Of a stretch of DNA of 64,000 bases, positions 42,682-51,979 are shown in pieces (within the stretch, counting starts at the first letter, position 1; every line of letters starts with the position of its first letter). Source of the DNA: a bacterium. GTDB taxonomy: Bacteria; Cyanobacteriota; Sericytochromatia; S15B-MN24; UBA4093. The position numbers were made by a program, and so were the translations under genes. The stretch spans positions 310,001 through 374,000 of the forward strand of contig JAGIBK010000004.1 in assembly GCA_017744355.1 (NCBI GenBank), written 5' to 3'. The notes under the pieces are model-generated. The model saw nothing but the letters and a program-made list of their open reading frames with translations, searched no databases and was not told where the DNA came from.

Positions 42682-43659
42682 CTAGAAGACCTCGGTGAAC
42701 TGGCCCATCTGGCGGTACTTCTGGTACCGGTTCTCGACCAGTTGCCAGGTGGGAACCTTCACCAGCTCCGTCAGGTGCTCCGAGAGGGCCGTGGCCAGGT
42801 GCTGCGCGCTCAGGACCGGGTCCTTGTGGCAGCCGCCCAGGGGCTCGGGGATGATGGCGTCGATCACGCCGAACTCCATCAGGTCGTTGGAGGTGAGCTT
42901 GAGGATCTCGGCCGCGCGCGGGGCCATGCCGGCGTCCTTCCAGAGGATCGCGGCGCAGCCCTCGGGCGAGATGACGCCGTAGTAGGCGTGCTCGAACATC
43001 AAGACGCGATCGCCCATGCCGATGCCGATGGCGCCGCCGCTCGAACCTTCGCCGATCACCACCGAGATGATGGGGGTCTCGAGGGTGGCCATCTGGGCGA
43101 GGCTCTCGGCGATGGCGATGGACTGGCCGCGCTCCTCGGCGGCGATGCCGGGATAGGCGCCCTGGGTATCGATCAGGGTGATGATCGGCAGGCCGAACTT
43201 GGCTGCGTGGGCCATCAGGCGCTGGGACTTGCGGTAGCCCTCCGGGTGGGCCATGCCGAAGTTGCGGAGGATGTTCTCCTTGGTGTCACGGCCCTTCTGG
43301 TGGGCGATGAACATGACGCTCTGGCCCTCGAAGCGGCCGATGCCGCCCACGATGGCCCGGTCGTCGTAACCCATGCGATCGCCGTGCATCTCGAAGAATT
43401 CCTCGGAGATGGACTGGATGTAGTCCAGCGCGGTGGGCCGCGACGGGTGACGGGCGATCTGGATCCGCTGGAGCGGGGTCAAGCCATCGTAGATGGCCCG
43501 CCGGATGTTCTGGGCGCGCTCTTCGAGGCGGCGAACCTCTTCGGAGAGGTCCACCTCGCCGGTGTTCGCGAGCTTCTTGAACTCGGAGATCTTGTCTTCG
43601 AGCTCGAGCAGGGGCTGCTCGAACTCCAGGGAAATCGTGCGCTTCTTGATCTGCGACAT
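42682..43659 (-). CDS. accA: Acetyl-CoA carboxylase carboxyltransferase subunit alpha
   Basis: A 325-residue subunit that with AccD moves the carboxyl group from biotin-BCCP to acetyl-CoA to form malonyl-CoA. The start MSQIKKRTISLEFEQPLLEL, the TALDYIQ segment, GDRMGYDDRAIVGGIGRFEG, the oxyanion Gly-Gly GEGSSGGAIGIGMGD and the C-terminal ENRYQKYRQMG all match AccA. An upstream extension lacks coding character, so I start at 43659. It begins five bases after the accD stop; the two form an operon. Confidence 0.97.
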   Translation of the reverse strand: MSQIKKRTISLEFEQPLLELEDKISEFKKLANTGEVDLSEEVRRLEERAQNIRRAIYDGLTPLQRIQIARHPSRPTALDYIQSISEEFFEMHGDRMGYDDRAIVGGIGRFEGQSVMFIAHQKGRDTKENILRNFGMAHPEGYRKSQRLMAHAAKFGLPIITLIDTQGAYPGIAAEERGQSIAIAESLAQMATLETPIISVVIGEGSSGGAIGIGMGDRVLMFEHAYYGVISPEGCAAILWKDAGMAPRAAEILKLTSNDLMEFGVIDAIIPEPLGGCHKDPVLSAQHLATALSEHLTELVKVPTWQLVENRYQKYRQMGQFTEVF

Positions 43660-43664
43660 GCTGC

Positions 43665-44549
43665 CTAGTTCCTCACCGCTTCGAGCTTGCGAACGTGATG
43701 CAGGGAGATGAGCTGGCCGAGGGTGTCGCGCAGACGGGGGCGCGGCACGATCTGGTCGATCTGCCCGTGCTTGAAGACCCATTCGGCCGTCTGGAAGTCC
43801 GCGGGGGCCTTCTGACGGATCGTCGCCTCGATGACGCGGCGGCCGGCGAAGCCGATGATGGCGCCGGGCTCGGCCAGGATGATGTCCGCCTGGTTGGCGA
43901 AGCTCGCGCTCACCCCGCCCGTGGTCGGGTTGGAGAGGACGCTGATGTACAGCAGCCCTTCCTTGGCGAAGCGCGCCAGCGCCGCGCTGGTCTTGGCCAT
44001 CTGCATCAGCGAGAGGGTGCCCTCCTGCATGCGGGCGCCGCCCGAGGCAGCCACCAGCACCAGGGGCAGGCGCTTCTCCATGCTCTCCTCGACGGCGCGG
44101 GTGAGCTTCTCGCCCATCACCGAGCCCATGGAGCCGCCCATGAAGGCGAAGTCCATGCAGGCGATGGTCAGGCCGTGGCCGTTGATCGTCCCCTGGCCCG
44201 TGATGACGCTGTCCCCGTCGCCGGCCTTGGCGCGGCTCTCGATCAGGCGCTGGGCGTAGGGCTTGCTATCCACGAACGCGAGCGGGTCCACCGAGCGCAG
44301 CTGGGCGTGGGTCTCGCGGAACGAACCGGGATCGAGCAGCTGCAAGATGCGCTCACGCCCGCCGACCCGAAAGTGGTGACCGCACTTGGGGCAGACGTTG
44401 AGGTTGGCGCTCAGATCCTTGGTGAACAGGGCTTCCGTGCAGGCATCGCACTTGGTCCAGAGGCCGTCGGCCACTTCGCGCTTCTCGCGTTCGGTGTCGA
44501 CCAGCTGGCCCTTGCGGCGCGCGGCGAACCAGTCCCTTAGTGACGTCAT
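43665..44549 (-). CDS. accD: Acetyl-CoA carboxylase carboxyltransferase subunit beta
   Basis: A 294-residue subunit. The N-terminal four-Cys zinc ribbon is intact (CDAC about residues 34-37, CPKC about 53-56), followed by GHHFRVGGRERI. The crotonase-fold core has MDFAFMGGSMGSVMGEK, ASGGARMQEG and the acyl-CoA oxyanion region NPTTGGVSASFA. The end is shorter than in E. coli AccD but complete. AAGGAG is six bases before the ATG. It is the first gene of accD-accA. Confidence 0.97.
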   Translation of the reverse strand: MTSLRDWFAARRKGQLVDTEREKREVADGLWTKCDACTEALFTKDLSANLNVCPKCGHHFRVGGRERILQLLDPGSFRETHAQLRSVDPLAFVDSKPYAQRLIESRAKAGDGDSVITGQGTINGHGLTIACMDFAFMGGSMGSVMGEKLTRAVEESMEKRLPLVLVAASGGARMQEGTLSLMQMAKTSAALARFAKEGLLYISVLSNPTTGGVSASFANQADIILAEPGAIIGFAGRRVIEATIRQKAPADFQTAEWVFKHGQIDQIVPRPRLRDTLGQLISLHHVRKLEAVRN

Positions 44550-44676
44550 GGATACTCCTTACGTATGTTTTCCCCGCACCGACGTCGGCCGCCAGGGCTT
44601 CGGCGACCGGCCAGCAGGGCGAGACGCCTCATTATACGCGGGTGCCAGAGGCTTGTACACTCGAACGACAAGCAAG

Positions 44677-44741
44677 CTTAATGCAGGGGCTACGAAAGCT
44701 TTACTCGCACTTTACCGAATCTCGGGGCCTCGCGCCGATAA
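44677..44741 (+). promoter_or_regulatory. Regulon promoter 2: four 11-bp-phased TTTACC-type repeats
   Basis: Heptamers CTTAATG (44677), GGCTACG (44688), CTTTACT (44699) and CTTTACC (44710) start exactly 11 bp apart. A 17-bp gap leads to GCCGATAA (44734-44741). The amidase ATG is 37 bases further on. Spacing and -10 match those before the genes at 23714 and 48397; copy 2 is the weakest match. Confidence 0.75.
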
Positions 44742-44777
44742 CTGGGATACCATCGCTCGTTCTTGGAGGGTGATCCC

Positions 44778-46469
44778 ATGGCCGTTCGTCTCGATTCGAT
44801 CCAGTCCTTCCGCCGGCCCAGCGTGCTGGCTGGCGGCGGCCTGCAGAAGCCCGCGGTCACCCAGGTGCCCTCGCCCAACCACAACGATCGTCCCGGCGGC
44901 AGCAAGGACATCACGGCGGTCGTCCTCCACCACACGTCGGGCGGCACCCTCGAGAGCAACGCCAACTACTTCAAGAACCCCTCGGCCCAGGTCAGCTCGC
45001 ACTACATCGTGGGCAAGGATGGCCGCATCGTGCAGTCGGTCCAGGACGGCAAGCGCTCGTGGCACGCCGGCACCAGCGAGTTCAAGGGCCGCAACGACGT
45101 CAACGACTTCAGCCTCGGCATCGAGATCGTCAACGCCGGCACCGGCAGCGATCCCTTCCCCGACTCTCAGTACAAGTCGGTCATCGACCTGGTCGCCTGG
45201 ATGTGCCAGACCTACAACATCCCGGTCGATCGCATCACCGGCCACAAGGACATCGCCCTGCCCCGGGGCCGCAAGAACGATCCCGCCCCCAACTTCGACT
45301 GGAACCGCGTCCGCTCGGGCGTCCAGGCCAAGCTGCAGGGCGGCTCGGCCCCTGCCGCCAAGCCCGCGGCTCCCGCTCAGCCCGTCGCGAAGGTCGCCTC
45401 GGCCGACCAGGGCCTCTACTCGGTCAAGGACGGCGACACCCTCTGGGGCATCGCCAAGAAGCACCTGGGCAACGGCAGCCGCTGGCCCGAGATCTACGAC
45501 CTGAACAAGGACAAGATCAAGGACCCGAACGTCATCGGCCCCGGCATGGTCCTGCGCATGCCCGGCGGCAGCAAGCCCGTCACCAGCGCCCAGGGCACCT
45601 ACACCGTCAAGGACGGCGACACCCTCTACGGGATCGCCAAGAAGCTCCTGGGCGACGGCACCCGCTGGCCCGAGCTCTACAACCTGAACAAGGACAAGAT
45701 CAAGGACCCCAACGTGATCTACCCCGGCCTGGTCCTGCGCCTGTCGGCCGAGAGCCCCAAGGCCGAAGCGCCCAAGCCCGAGGCCCCCAAGCAGGAGACC
45801 AAGCCCGCTCCCGCTCCCGAGAAGAAGCCCGAGGCTCCCAAGGCCCCGGACCTGAGCACCTGCCCCATCGGCACGCTCCCCACCGTGCCGGGCACCCAGC
45901 CCACCAAGCCCGCTCAGCCCCCCGTCTCGCAGCCCAAGCCCCCCGTCACCCAGCCCACCAAGCCCGTTCAGCCTCCCGTCGCGCAGCCCAAGCCCCCCAT
46001 CACCAAGCCCGCGCCCCAGCCCGTGGCGCCCGGCGAAGTCGGCCTCGCCGGCGGCCTGCGCATCGGCGGCAGCGTGGCCCAGACTTACCTCAACTCGGCC
46101 ATCTCGAGCGGCGGGATCGCCACCGGCGTGATGAACGGCGGCTTCCTCTACAGCATCCCCGGCCTGCTCAAGAGCAACGTCGCGGTCGCCGCCGTCGTCT
46201 CGGGCGTCACCAACGCGCTGGACTTCATCAAGGGTCGCGTCACCGGCAAGCAGGCTGCCGCCGGCTTCGCAGCGGACACCGTCGCCTACACCGGCATCGG
46301 CGCCACCTCGACCGCCATCGGCGCGGCCGTGGGCAGCGTGCTCGGCCCGGTGGGCACCGTCGGCGGCTTCCTGGTCGGCAGCGCGGTCGGCATGGGCCTC
46401 AGCTGGGCCTACGAGAAGTTCGGCCGCAGCAAGATCGTCGGCGCGCTCACCGGCCTCTTCGGCAAGTAA
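44778..46469 (+). CDS. N-acetylmuramoyl-L-alanine amidase with two LysM domains and a hydrophobic AYTGIG domain
   Basis: A 563-residue protein. Residues 25-195 are an Amidase_2 domain: VVLHHTSGG, the SSHYIVGKDG strand, KRSWHAG and GHKDIALPRGRKNDP supply the zinc His residues and the catalytic region that cuts the MurNAc-L-Ala bond. Two near-identical LysM domains (about 212-260 and 273-321; KDGDTLWGIAKKHLG, RWPEIYDLNKDKIKDP) bind peptidoglycan. A Pro/Lys-rich linker (322-415) leads to a Gly/Ala-rich hydrophobic domain (about 420-563) with ADTVAYTGIGA, shared with the protein at 47741. No signal peptide is visible, so export is by an unknown route. GGAGGG precedes ATG 44778. Confidence 0.88.
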   Translation: MAVRLDSIQSFRRPSVLAGGGLQKPAVTQVPSPNHNDRPGGSKDITAVVLHHTSGGTLESNANYFKNPSAQVSSHYIVGKDGRIVQSVQDGKRSWHAGTSEFKGRNDVNDFSLGIEIVNAGTGSDPFPDSQYKSVIDLVAWMCQTYNIPVDRITGHKDIALPRGRKNDPAPNFDWNRVRSGVQAKLQGGSAPAAKPAAPAQPVAKVASADQGLYSVKDGDTLWGIAKKHLGNGSRWPEIYDLNKDKIKDPNVIGPGMVLRMPGGSKPVTSAQGTYTVKDGDTLYGIAKKLLGDGTRWPELYNLNKDKIKDPNVIYPGLVLRLSAESPKAEAPKPEAPKQETKPAPAPEKKPEAPKAPDLSTCPIGTLPTVPGTQPTKPAQPPVSQPKPPVTQPTKPVQPPVAQPKPPITKPAPQPVAPGEVGLAGGLRIGGSVAQTYLNSAISSGGIATGVMNGGFLYSIPGLLKSNVAVAAVVSGVTNALDFIKGRVTGKQAAAGFAADTVAYTGIGATSTAIGAAVGSVLGPVGTVGGFLVGSAVGMGLSWAYEKFGRSKIVGALTGLFGK

Positions 46470-46475
46470 GACGCA

Positions 46476-46524
46476 AACAGGAAGCGGGGGGGGCCTTTCG
46501 GCTCCCCCCGCTTCCTGTTGTTGC
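46476..46524. terminator. Long hairpin between amidase and ABC ATPase genes
   Basis: A 16-bp perfect stem (46476-46491 with 46504-46519), extendable to 20 bp with one G-T pair and a TTTC loop. It is followed by GTTGCTT on plus and TTGCG on minus; it lies between convergent genes. Confidence 0.82.
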
Positions 46525-47598
<1,074 letters not shown>

Positions 47599-47666
47599 AC
47601 CGCGCTGGTTCTCCTTCATCCACTTGCGCCGAGACCTCTAGATTCTGGCACATCGGGCCCATTAGA

Positions 47667-47695
47667 GCAAAACCCCCCGGCATACGCCGGGGGGT
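47667..47695 (-). terminator. Terminator of the small hydrophobic-domain gene
   Basis: On the minus strand a 10-bp stem ACCCCCCGGC / GCCGGGGGGT with loop GTAT is followed by TTTGC. Confidence 0.85.
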
Positions 47696-47740
47696 CCTGG
47701 TGAAGGAGCGGTACCGACCGCTGGGGGAAAGGAGAGAGCG

Positions 47741-48397
47741 TTAGGCCGTGGGCGGGACGCTCGTCGACTGGGCGCCCATGTTCTGAGCGGAAGCCATCAG
47801 GCTCTGGATGCCCTGCTGGACCTGGCCCGAGAAGCTGGTGCGGACCTTGTCCTCGTAGAATTTGCCGAGCAGGAGGCCGACGCCGGCGCCTGCCGCGATG
47901 CCCAGGGCCGTGCCCAGGAAGGGGATGGGGATGAGGCTGCCGATCATCCCGCCGACGGTGGTGGCGGCGGCGCCGATGCCCGTGTAGGCGGCAGTGTCGG
48001 CGACGAAGTTGCCGGCGGCCTGCATCGGCTTGACCTTGCCGGTCATCAGTTCATAGAGGTTGCTGACGCCCGAGAGCAGGGCCGAGATGGCGAAGTTGGA
48101 CTTGAGGGCGCCGACGAAGCTCTTGAAACCACCGGTGACGGTGCCCCAGACACGGCTGCCGACGCCGCTCGAGAAGGACATGCCACCCGCGGCGTTGGCG
48201 ACGGTGCTGGCGCCGACGGCTTCCATCCGAGCGCCTTCCATCACGTTCCGGGCGATCTTGAGCTGGTCGAAGCTCTTGACCACGGGGGCCGCCATCCGCA
48301 TGCCGGCCATGTTGTCGGTGTTGGCCGAGGGCAGGAAAGTGCGGGCCTTGGCAGCCATCGTGCTGGTCAGGTTCGGGTTGTTGCTCTGAATCGCCAT
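47741..48397 (-). CDS. Small hydrophobic AYTGIG-domain protein, member of the 11-bp-repeat regulon
   Basis: A 218-residue protein of no recognised family and without a signal peptide. Residues 1-90 are polar and Met/Ala-rich. Residues 95-183 (GALKSNFAISALLSGVSNLY, then QAAGNFVADTAAYTGIGAAA and a Gly-rich hydrophobic run) align over about 90 positions with the C-terminal domain of the amidase-LysM protein at 44778. The Gly/Ala zipper-like helices could insert in a membrane. Residues 185-218 are polar. AAGGAGG is six bases before the ATG. Its promoter has the same four 11-bp repeats. It probably acts with or alongside the amidase. Confidence 0.78.
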   Translation of the reverse strand: MAIQSNNPNLTSTMAAKARTFLPSANTDNMAGMRMAAPVVKSFDQLKIARNVMEGARMEAVGASTVANAAGGMSFSSGVGSRVWGTVTGGFKSFVGALKSNFAISALLSGVSNLYELMTGKVKPMQAAGNFVADTAAYTGIGAAATTVGGMIGSLIPIPFLGTALGIAAGAGVGLLLGKFYEDKVRTSFSGQVQQGIQSLMASAQNMGAQSTSVPPTA

Positions 48398-48452
48398 CGG
48401 GGGCCTCCTTGGTCAGTGACCAACCACAGGGTGGATTTCCTTCACACCCCTC

Positions 48453-48517
48453 TTATCGGGGAGCTGCGACCGCAATCGGTAAAGAAGAGCCTAAGACATG
48501 CGTAAGTTGGGCCTAAG
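48453..48517 (-). promoter_or_regulatory. Regulon promoter 3: four 11-bp-phased TTTACC-type repeats
   Basis: Read on the minus strand, CTTAGGC, CTTACGC, CTTAGGC and CTTTACC begin at 48517, 48506, 48495 and 48484, exactly 11 bp apart. After a 17-bp gap comes CCCGATAA (48460-48453), then 55 bases to the ATG. This is the cleanest of the three copies. Confidence 0.78.
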
Positions 48518-48568
48518 GTTTTAAATCCAGATCAAATCCGCGTTCCGAATCGGCGCTCGCGACGTTGC

Positions 48569-48598
48569 TTGACACTCCGTTTCGAATTCCGGTATCAT
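48569..48598 (+). promoter_or_regulatory. Promoter of tRNA-Gln
   Basis: A perfect TTGACA (48569-48574), an 18-bp spacer and TATCAT (48593-48598), 16 bases before the mature tRNA. Confidence 0.8.
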
Positions 48599-48614
48599 CA
48601 GCGTCACGAGCCGT

Positions 48615-48686
48615 TGGGGAGTAGCCAAGTGGTAAGGCATCGCTCTTTGGAAGCGACTACCGTAGGTTCGATTCCTACCTCCCCAG
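48615..48686 (+). tRNA. tRNA-Gln (anticodon TTG)
   Basis: A 72-nt class I tRNA. Acceptor arms TGGGGAG (48615-48621) and CTCCCCA (48679-48685) pair over 7 bp, the anticodon stem TCGCT/AGCGA encloses loop CTTTGGA (anticodon TTG), and the T-arm GTAGGTTCGATTCCTAC is standard. The discriminator is G; CCA is not encoded. Confidence 0.96.
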
Positions 48687-48691
48687 CCTCA

Positions 48692-48733
48692 AAACAAACC
48701 CCCGAGCCGAAATCGGCTCGGGGGTTTGTTTTG
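48692..48733. terminator. Bidirectional terminator between tRNA-Gln and the deaminase gene
   Basis: A 19-bp perfect stem (48692-48710 with 48713-48731) with a two-base AA centre, A-rich on the left and T-rich on the right, so it can work on both strands. Confidence 0.88.
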
Positions 48734-48748
48734 GAAGAAACGCACGAC

Positions 48749-49132
48749 TCAGCGGGCGTACTTATTAGGCAGCAAAGCGGCGATGGAAACGAGCTCTGGC
48801 CCAAGTTCTCCCGGTACGATCACCCGCGCATCAGGGGCATAATCCGAAATCAACTCGCGGCACATGCCGCACGGTGCGACCACATCGCCTGCGCAGTTGA
48901 CCGCAACGATGGCCTCAATCTCGGTATCACCCTCGGCTGCGCCCATGCCGAGCGCCACTGCCTCCGCACAGACCGCGATGCGACCGACGAAGGCCTCGAG
49001 GTGCACCGCCTGGAAGACGCGCCCCGAGCGCGTACGCAATGCACAGCCGACCTGATGCCAATCTGGCTTTTGTCGCCGGCCAATGATGTCCCGCGCTGCA
49101 GCTACCAGCTCCTGGTCCAATGAAGTCATCAT
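48749..49132 (-). CDS. Cytidine deaminase superfamily protein (blasticidin-S deaminase-like)
   Basis: A 127-residue zinc-dependent deaminase. The metal and catalytic motifs are VCAEAVALG (C-A-E) and APCGMCREL (P-C-x-x-C), as in tetrameric cytidine deaminases. The nucleoside-binding NxE motif expected after the first strand (GCNVENAS in Cdd) is replaced by AVHLEAF, and the C-terminal IAALLPNKY resembles the blasticidin-S deaminase end, so the substrate may not be cytidine. I start at ATG 49132, seven bases after AGAGGA; an ATG eight codons upstream is the alternative. It stands alone. Confidence 0.82.
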   Translation of the reverse strand: MMTSLDQELVAAARDIIGRRQKPDWHQVGCALRTRSGRVFQAVHLEAFVGRIAVCAEAVALGMGAAEGDTEIEAIVAVNCAGDVVAPCGMCRELISDYAPDARVIVPGELGPELVSIAALLPNKYAR

Positions 49133-49301
49133 CACAATTTCCTCTTCTTCGAGCATGCGCCATTCCGTCCTTTGGATGAGCGCGCGTACGGCTCAACAAA
49201 GCAAGCATCAAGCCGGGAGTATCGCCACTTTGTAGTGATGGAGTCAAGAACCGGTCCCCAGGCATAAGGGCACGCCTCTGGCGCCCGCGTCGCCTTACCC
49301 G

Positions 49302-49853
49302 TCAGGCTTCACCCTCTTCTTCCATATTCGAGCGCTGGGCGAGCAGGTCGCGCATCTCCGAGGCGTGTAGCTCGGTCTCCTGGAGGATCACCTCCAGGAT
49401 CCGGCGGGTGGTGGGGTCGTCGAAAGCGAGCTCGCGGATCAAGGCGGTGTAGGCCTTGATCTGCTCCCGCTCGATCACGAGGTCCTCCCGGATCATGCCG
49501 GCCAGGGTGGGCGCTTCCTCCGCGTGGACGTGCTCGCGATCGGCCTGCTCGGCGATCTCGGTCGGCTTGAAGACCGGGACGCCCCCCAGTTGCTGGATCC
49601 TACTGGCGAGCATGTCCGCGTGGCGCTCCTCGGCCGCCGCATGCTCGAGGAATTCCTGCTTGACCCCCGGCAAGAGCATGCTGACGGCCATGTAGGCGTG
49701 ATGCTTGTACTGGAGGTGCGCCACGAGCTCGGTGCTGCGCAAGAGGTTCAGCTTCTTGACGAGGTCGGCCGTGCTTCCCCGGTATTCGTCCGTGATGGGC
49801 CCCATCATCATGATCCGGAGCTGCTCCTGCTGCTCCCGCTTCATCTTGGCCAT
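49302..49853 (-). CDS. Ferritin-like diiron protein (bacterioferritin superfamily)
   Basis: A 183-residue four-helix-bundle protein. Di-iron ligands in order are STELVAHLQY (Glu), HAAAEERHADML (ExxH), VIEREQIKAY (Glu) and LQETELHASEM (ExxH), the pattern of bacterioferritin/ferritin-like proteins. The heme-binding Met of bacterioferritin is replaced (AEERHAD), so heme is probably not bound. It may store iron or protect DNA from peroxide. I use ATG 49853 behind AAGGGGG, where the folded sequence begins. Confidence 0.85.
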   Translation of the reverse strand: MAKMKREQQEQLRIMMMGPITDEYRGSTADLVKKLNLLRSTELVAHLQYKHHAYMAVSMLLPGVKQEFLEHAAAEERHADMLASRIQQLGGVPVFKPTEIAEQADREHVHAEEAPTLAGMIREDLVIEREQIKAYTALIRELAFDDPTTRRILEVILQETELHASEMRDLLAQRSNMEEEGEA

Positions 49854-50071
49854 CGGTCCCCCCCTTTCGCGCCCGGCGAATGGCTCGCCTCTCTCTTTTT
49901 TCGCGGAGACAGGCATGGTGTACGCCGCACCATCCGGAAAGACAAGGAGCGACGGAGGTCTCCGCGGCGGCCGAAAAAAACCGGCCGCCGCTTCTGCTCA
50001 ACCTGCGCTATCATCACCGGAAGCCTGAAGGGGATCGTTCCCAAGCGGGCCGCATGCGCAAGGAGCAACCA

Positions 50072-50899
50072 ATGCCCCCCATCCCCCTCGAAGACAACTT
50101 CAACGACATCCTCGGCAAGGCGATCCGCGGCCGCAAGCACGACCGCGACGCCCTCGCGGCGCAGGCAGGCCTCGCCCCCGCATCCCTCCTGCGGCTCCTC
50201 GACGGGGAATTCGACGAGCCTGGCGTCAGGCAACTCGCCCCGCTGCTCGATCTAGGGACCGAAACGCTCGTGGCGATCGGGAAAGAGGCGTACCACCCTG
50301 GAATCGGAGCGCCCGAGGGCTTGCTCGGCTTCAACACGCCCTATGCCGACTTCTTCGTCAACGCTTACCTCGTCTGGGACCCCGCGACGCGCAAGGCGGT
50401 GGTCTTCGACACGGGCAGCGACTTGACGCCCCTCCTCGAGGAGGCCAAGGCGCGCGGGCTCGACATCGTGCTGATCCTGGTGACCCACACCCACCAGGAC
50501 CACATCATGTGCCTCGATGCGCTGATCGAAGCCACCGGGGCCCCGGCCTACGCCTCGGAGCTCGAGCCCGCCAAGGGCGCCGCCACGCTCACGGCAGGCC
50601 AGCGCTTCCAGGTCGGCGGGCTCACGATCGAGGCCCGCAAGACCACGGGCCACTCGCGCGGGGGCACCTCGTACGTGGTCACGGGCCTCGAAAAGCCCTT
50701 GGTGGTCGTGGGCGACGCCCTCTTCGCGGGCTCCATGGGGGGCGGGGTCGTCTCCTACGAGGACGCGCTCGCCAACAACCGGCGCGAGGTCTTCACCCTG
50801 CCGGACGAAACGATCATCTGTCCCGGTCACGGCCCCCTGACGACCATCGGGCTCGAAAAGCAGCACAACCCCTTCTATCCGGAGTTCAATCCGGCCTGA
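50072..50899 (+). CDS. Helix-turn-helix / metallo-beta-lactamase fusion hydrolase
   Basis: A 275-residue protein. Residues 1-70 (LEDNFNDILGKAIRGRKHDR, then LAAQAGLAPASLLRLLDGEF) read as a small XRE-like helical domain; residues 85-275 are a metallo-beta-lactamase fold with the zinc motif THTHQDHIMCLD, the third His in GHSRGGTSY, the bridging Asp in VVVGDALFAGS and the last His in CPGHGPLT. This resembles glyoxalase II-type hydrolases. AAGGAG sits six bases before ATG 50072, which excludes the longer upstream frame. A regulator that is also an enzyme, or a degenerate HTH used for oligomerisation, are both possible. Confidence 0.82.
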   Translation: MPPIPLEDNFNDILGKAIRGRKHDRDALAAQAGLAPASLLRLLDGEFDEPGVRQLAPLLDLGTETLVAIGKEAYHPGIGAPEGLLGFNTPYADFFVNAYLVWDPATRKAVVFDTGSDLTPLLEEAKARGLDIVLILVTHTHQDHIMCLDALIEATGAPAYASELEPAKGAATLTAGQRFQVGGLTIEARKTTGHSRGGTSYVVTGLEKPLVVVGDALFAGSMGGGVVSYEDALANNRREVFTLPDETIICPGHGPLTTIGLEKQHNPFYPEFNPA

Positions 50900-50945
50900 T
50901 CGGCGAGCCCCACCCTTCCCCCTCGGGGGCCTCGGGAGGTAACGC

Positions 50946-51839
50946 ATGGCGACCAGTATCGGCTTTGTCGGAGTCGGGCGGATGGGGGCCAACATGGCGC
51001 GCCGCCTCAAGGATTGCGGGTATGCGATCGCGGCGGTCCACGACCTCCACCATGACGCCGTCCGGGCCCTGGCCGCCGAGCTCGGGGCCAAGGCCTGCGA
51101 GCGGCTCGCCGAGGTCACGGCGAACGCCGAGATCGTCTTCACGGTGATCTCCGACGACGACGCCATGCGGGCGATCTTCCTCCAGCCGCAGGACAACCTG
51201 CTCATCGCCGCCCAGGGACGCCTGTTCATCAACTGCGCGACCCTGACCCCTTCCCTACACCAGGAGATCGAAGCGCACGCGCGCGACGCGGGAGCCAGGA
51301 CGCTCGAAGCCTGCCTGGCCTCGAGCATCCCTCAGGCCCGCGAGGGCAAGCTCTACGTCATGTGCGGCGGCGAGCGAGAAGTCTTCGAGCAGGCCCGGCC
51401 GATCCTGGAAAGCCTGAGCACCTCGCTGCGCTACATCGGCGCCACGGGCGAGGCCTCCAAGGTCAAGGCCCTCGTGAACATGGTGATGAACATGAACACC
51501 GCGGCCCTGGCCGAGGGGCTGGGGCTCGGGGATGCGCTCGGGCTCGACCTCACCATGCTGCGCGAGGTCTTTGCGCAAACCGGGGCCAACTCGCGGGTGC
51601 TCGAGACCGACGGCGAGGACATGCAGCAGCGTGAGCACAGCTGCTTCTTCTCGGCGGCCCATGCGGCCAAGGACTCGTGCATCGCCGCCAAGCTCGGCAA
51701 GCAAGTGGGGCTCGACCTCCCGCTCGCCGAGGCGACCCTGAAGCAGTTCCAGCGCATGGTCGAGCTGGGGCTCGGCGAGCTGGACAAGTCCGGCGTCGCC
51801 GAGCTGACGTTCAAGGGGCGAGGAAGCTCAGCGTCCTGA
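50946..51839 (+). CDS. NAD(P)-dependent 3-hydroxyisobutyrate dehydrogenase-family protein
   Basis: A 297-residue beta-hydroxyacid dehydrogenase. The N-terminal IGFVGVGRMGANMARRL is the GxGxMGxxM NAD(P) signature, and the catalytic Lys is in GEASKVKALVNMVMN (about residue 175). The substrate loop, usually DAPVSGG, is EACLASSIPQAREGKLYVMC, so the substrate probably differs from 3-hydroxyisobutyrate; glyoxylate or succinic semialdehyde reductases are related options. GGGAGGT precedes the ATG. It follows the MBL gene by 46 bases and may be co-transcribed. Confidence 0.88.
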   Translation: MATSIGFVGVGRMGANMARRLKDCGYAIAAVHDLHHDAVRALAAELGAKACERLAEVTANAEIVFTVISDDDAMRAIFLQPQDNLLIAAQGRLFINCATLTPSLHQEIEAHARDAGARTLEACLASSIPQAREGKLYVMCGGEREVFEQARPILESLSTSLRYIGATGEASKVKALVNMVMNMNTAALAEGLGLGDALGLDLTMLREVFAQTGANSRVLETDGEDMQQREHSCFFSAAHAAKDSCIAAKLGKQVGLDLPLAEATLKQFQRMVELGLGELDKSGVAELTFKGRGSSAS

Positions 51840-51908
51840 GTGCTTCTTGGGCTTGGTCGCGATGCCCTTCTCCTGGATGGACGTCATGCCGCCGGTAGGG
51901 CCCACCAT
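51828..51908 (-). CDS. Possible 26-residue small ORF
   Basis: On the minus strand an ATG at 51908 opens a 26-codon frame beginning MVGPTGGMTSIQEKGIATKP and ending KKHSGR. The peptide is basic and Gly-rich, and its composition looks more protein-like than most antisense frames here. The upstream CCGGAG is a weak ribosome site, and the 3' end overlaps the dehydrogenase gene by 12 bases. This may be chance. Confidence 0.25.
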   Translation of the reverse strand: MVGPTGGMTSIQEKGIATKPKKHSGR

Positions 51909-51979
51909 CTCCGGGCTGCCGCTTTGATCGCGGGAAGCCGCTCGTGTATGGTGGCGGCGCATCGCTTGAGGGGGCGCGA

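Noticed and set aside
44734..44741. GCCGATAA considered as a flagellar sigma-28 promoter
   Set aside because: The sigma-28 -35 (TAAA at 15 bp) is absent; instead all three sites have the phased TTTACC repeats at a fixed 17-bp distance, which fits activator control better. A special sigma factor is not fully excluded.
45890..46020. Short direct repeats (CCCACCAAGCCCG-type) considered as a CRISPR or VNTR
   Set aside because: They lie in frame within the Pro/Lys-rich linker of the amidase-LysM gene, with a unit of variable length and no spacers.
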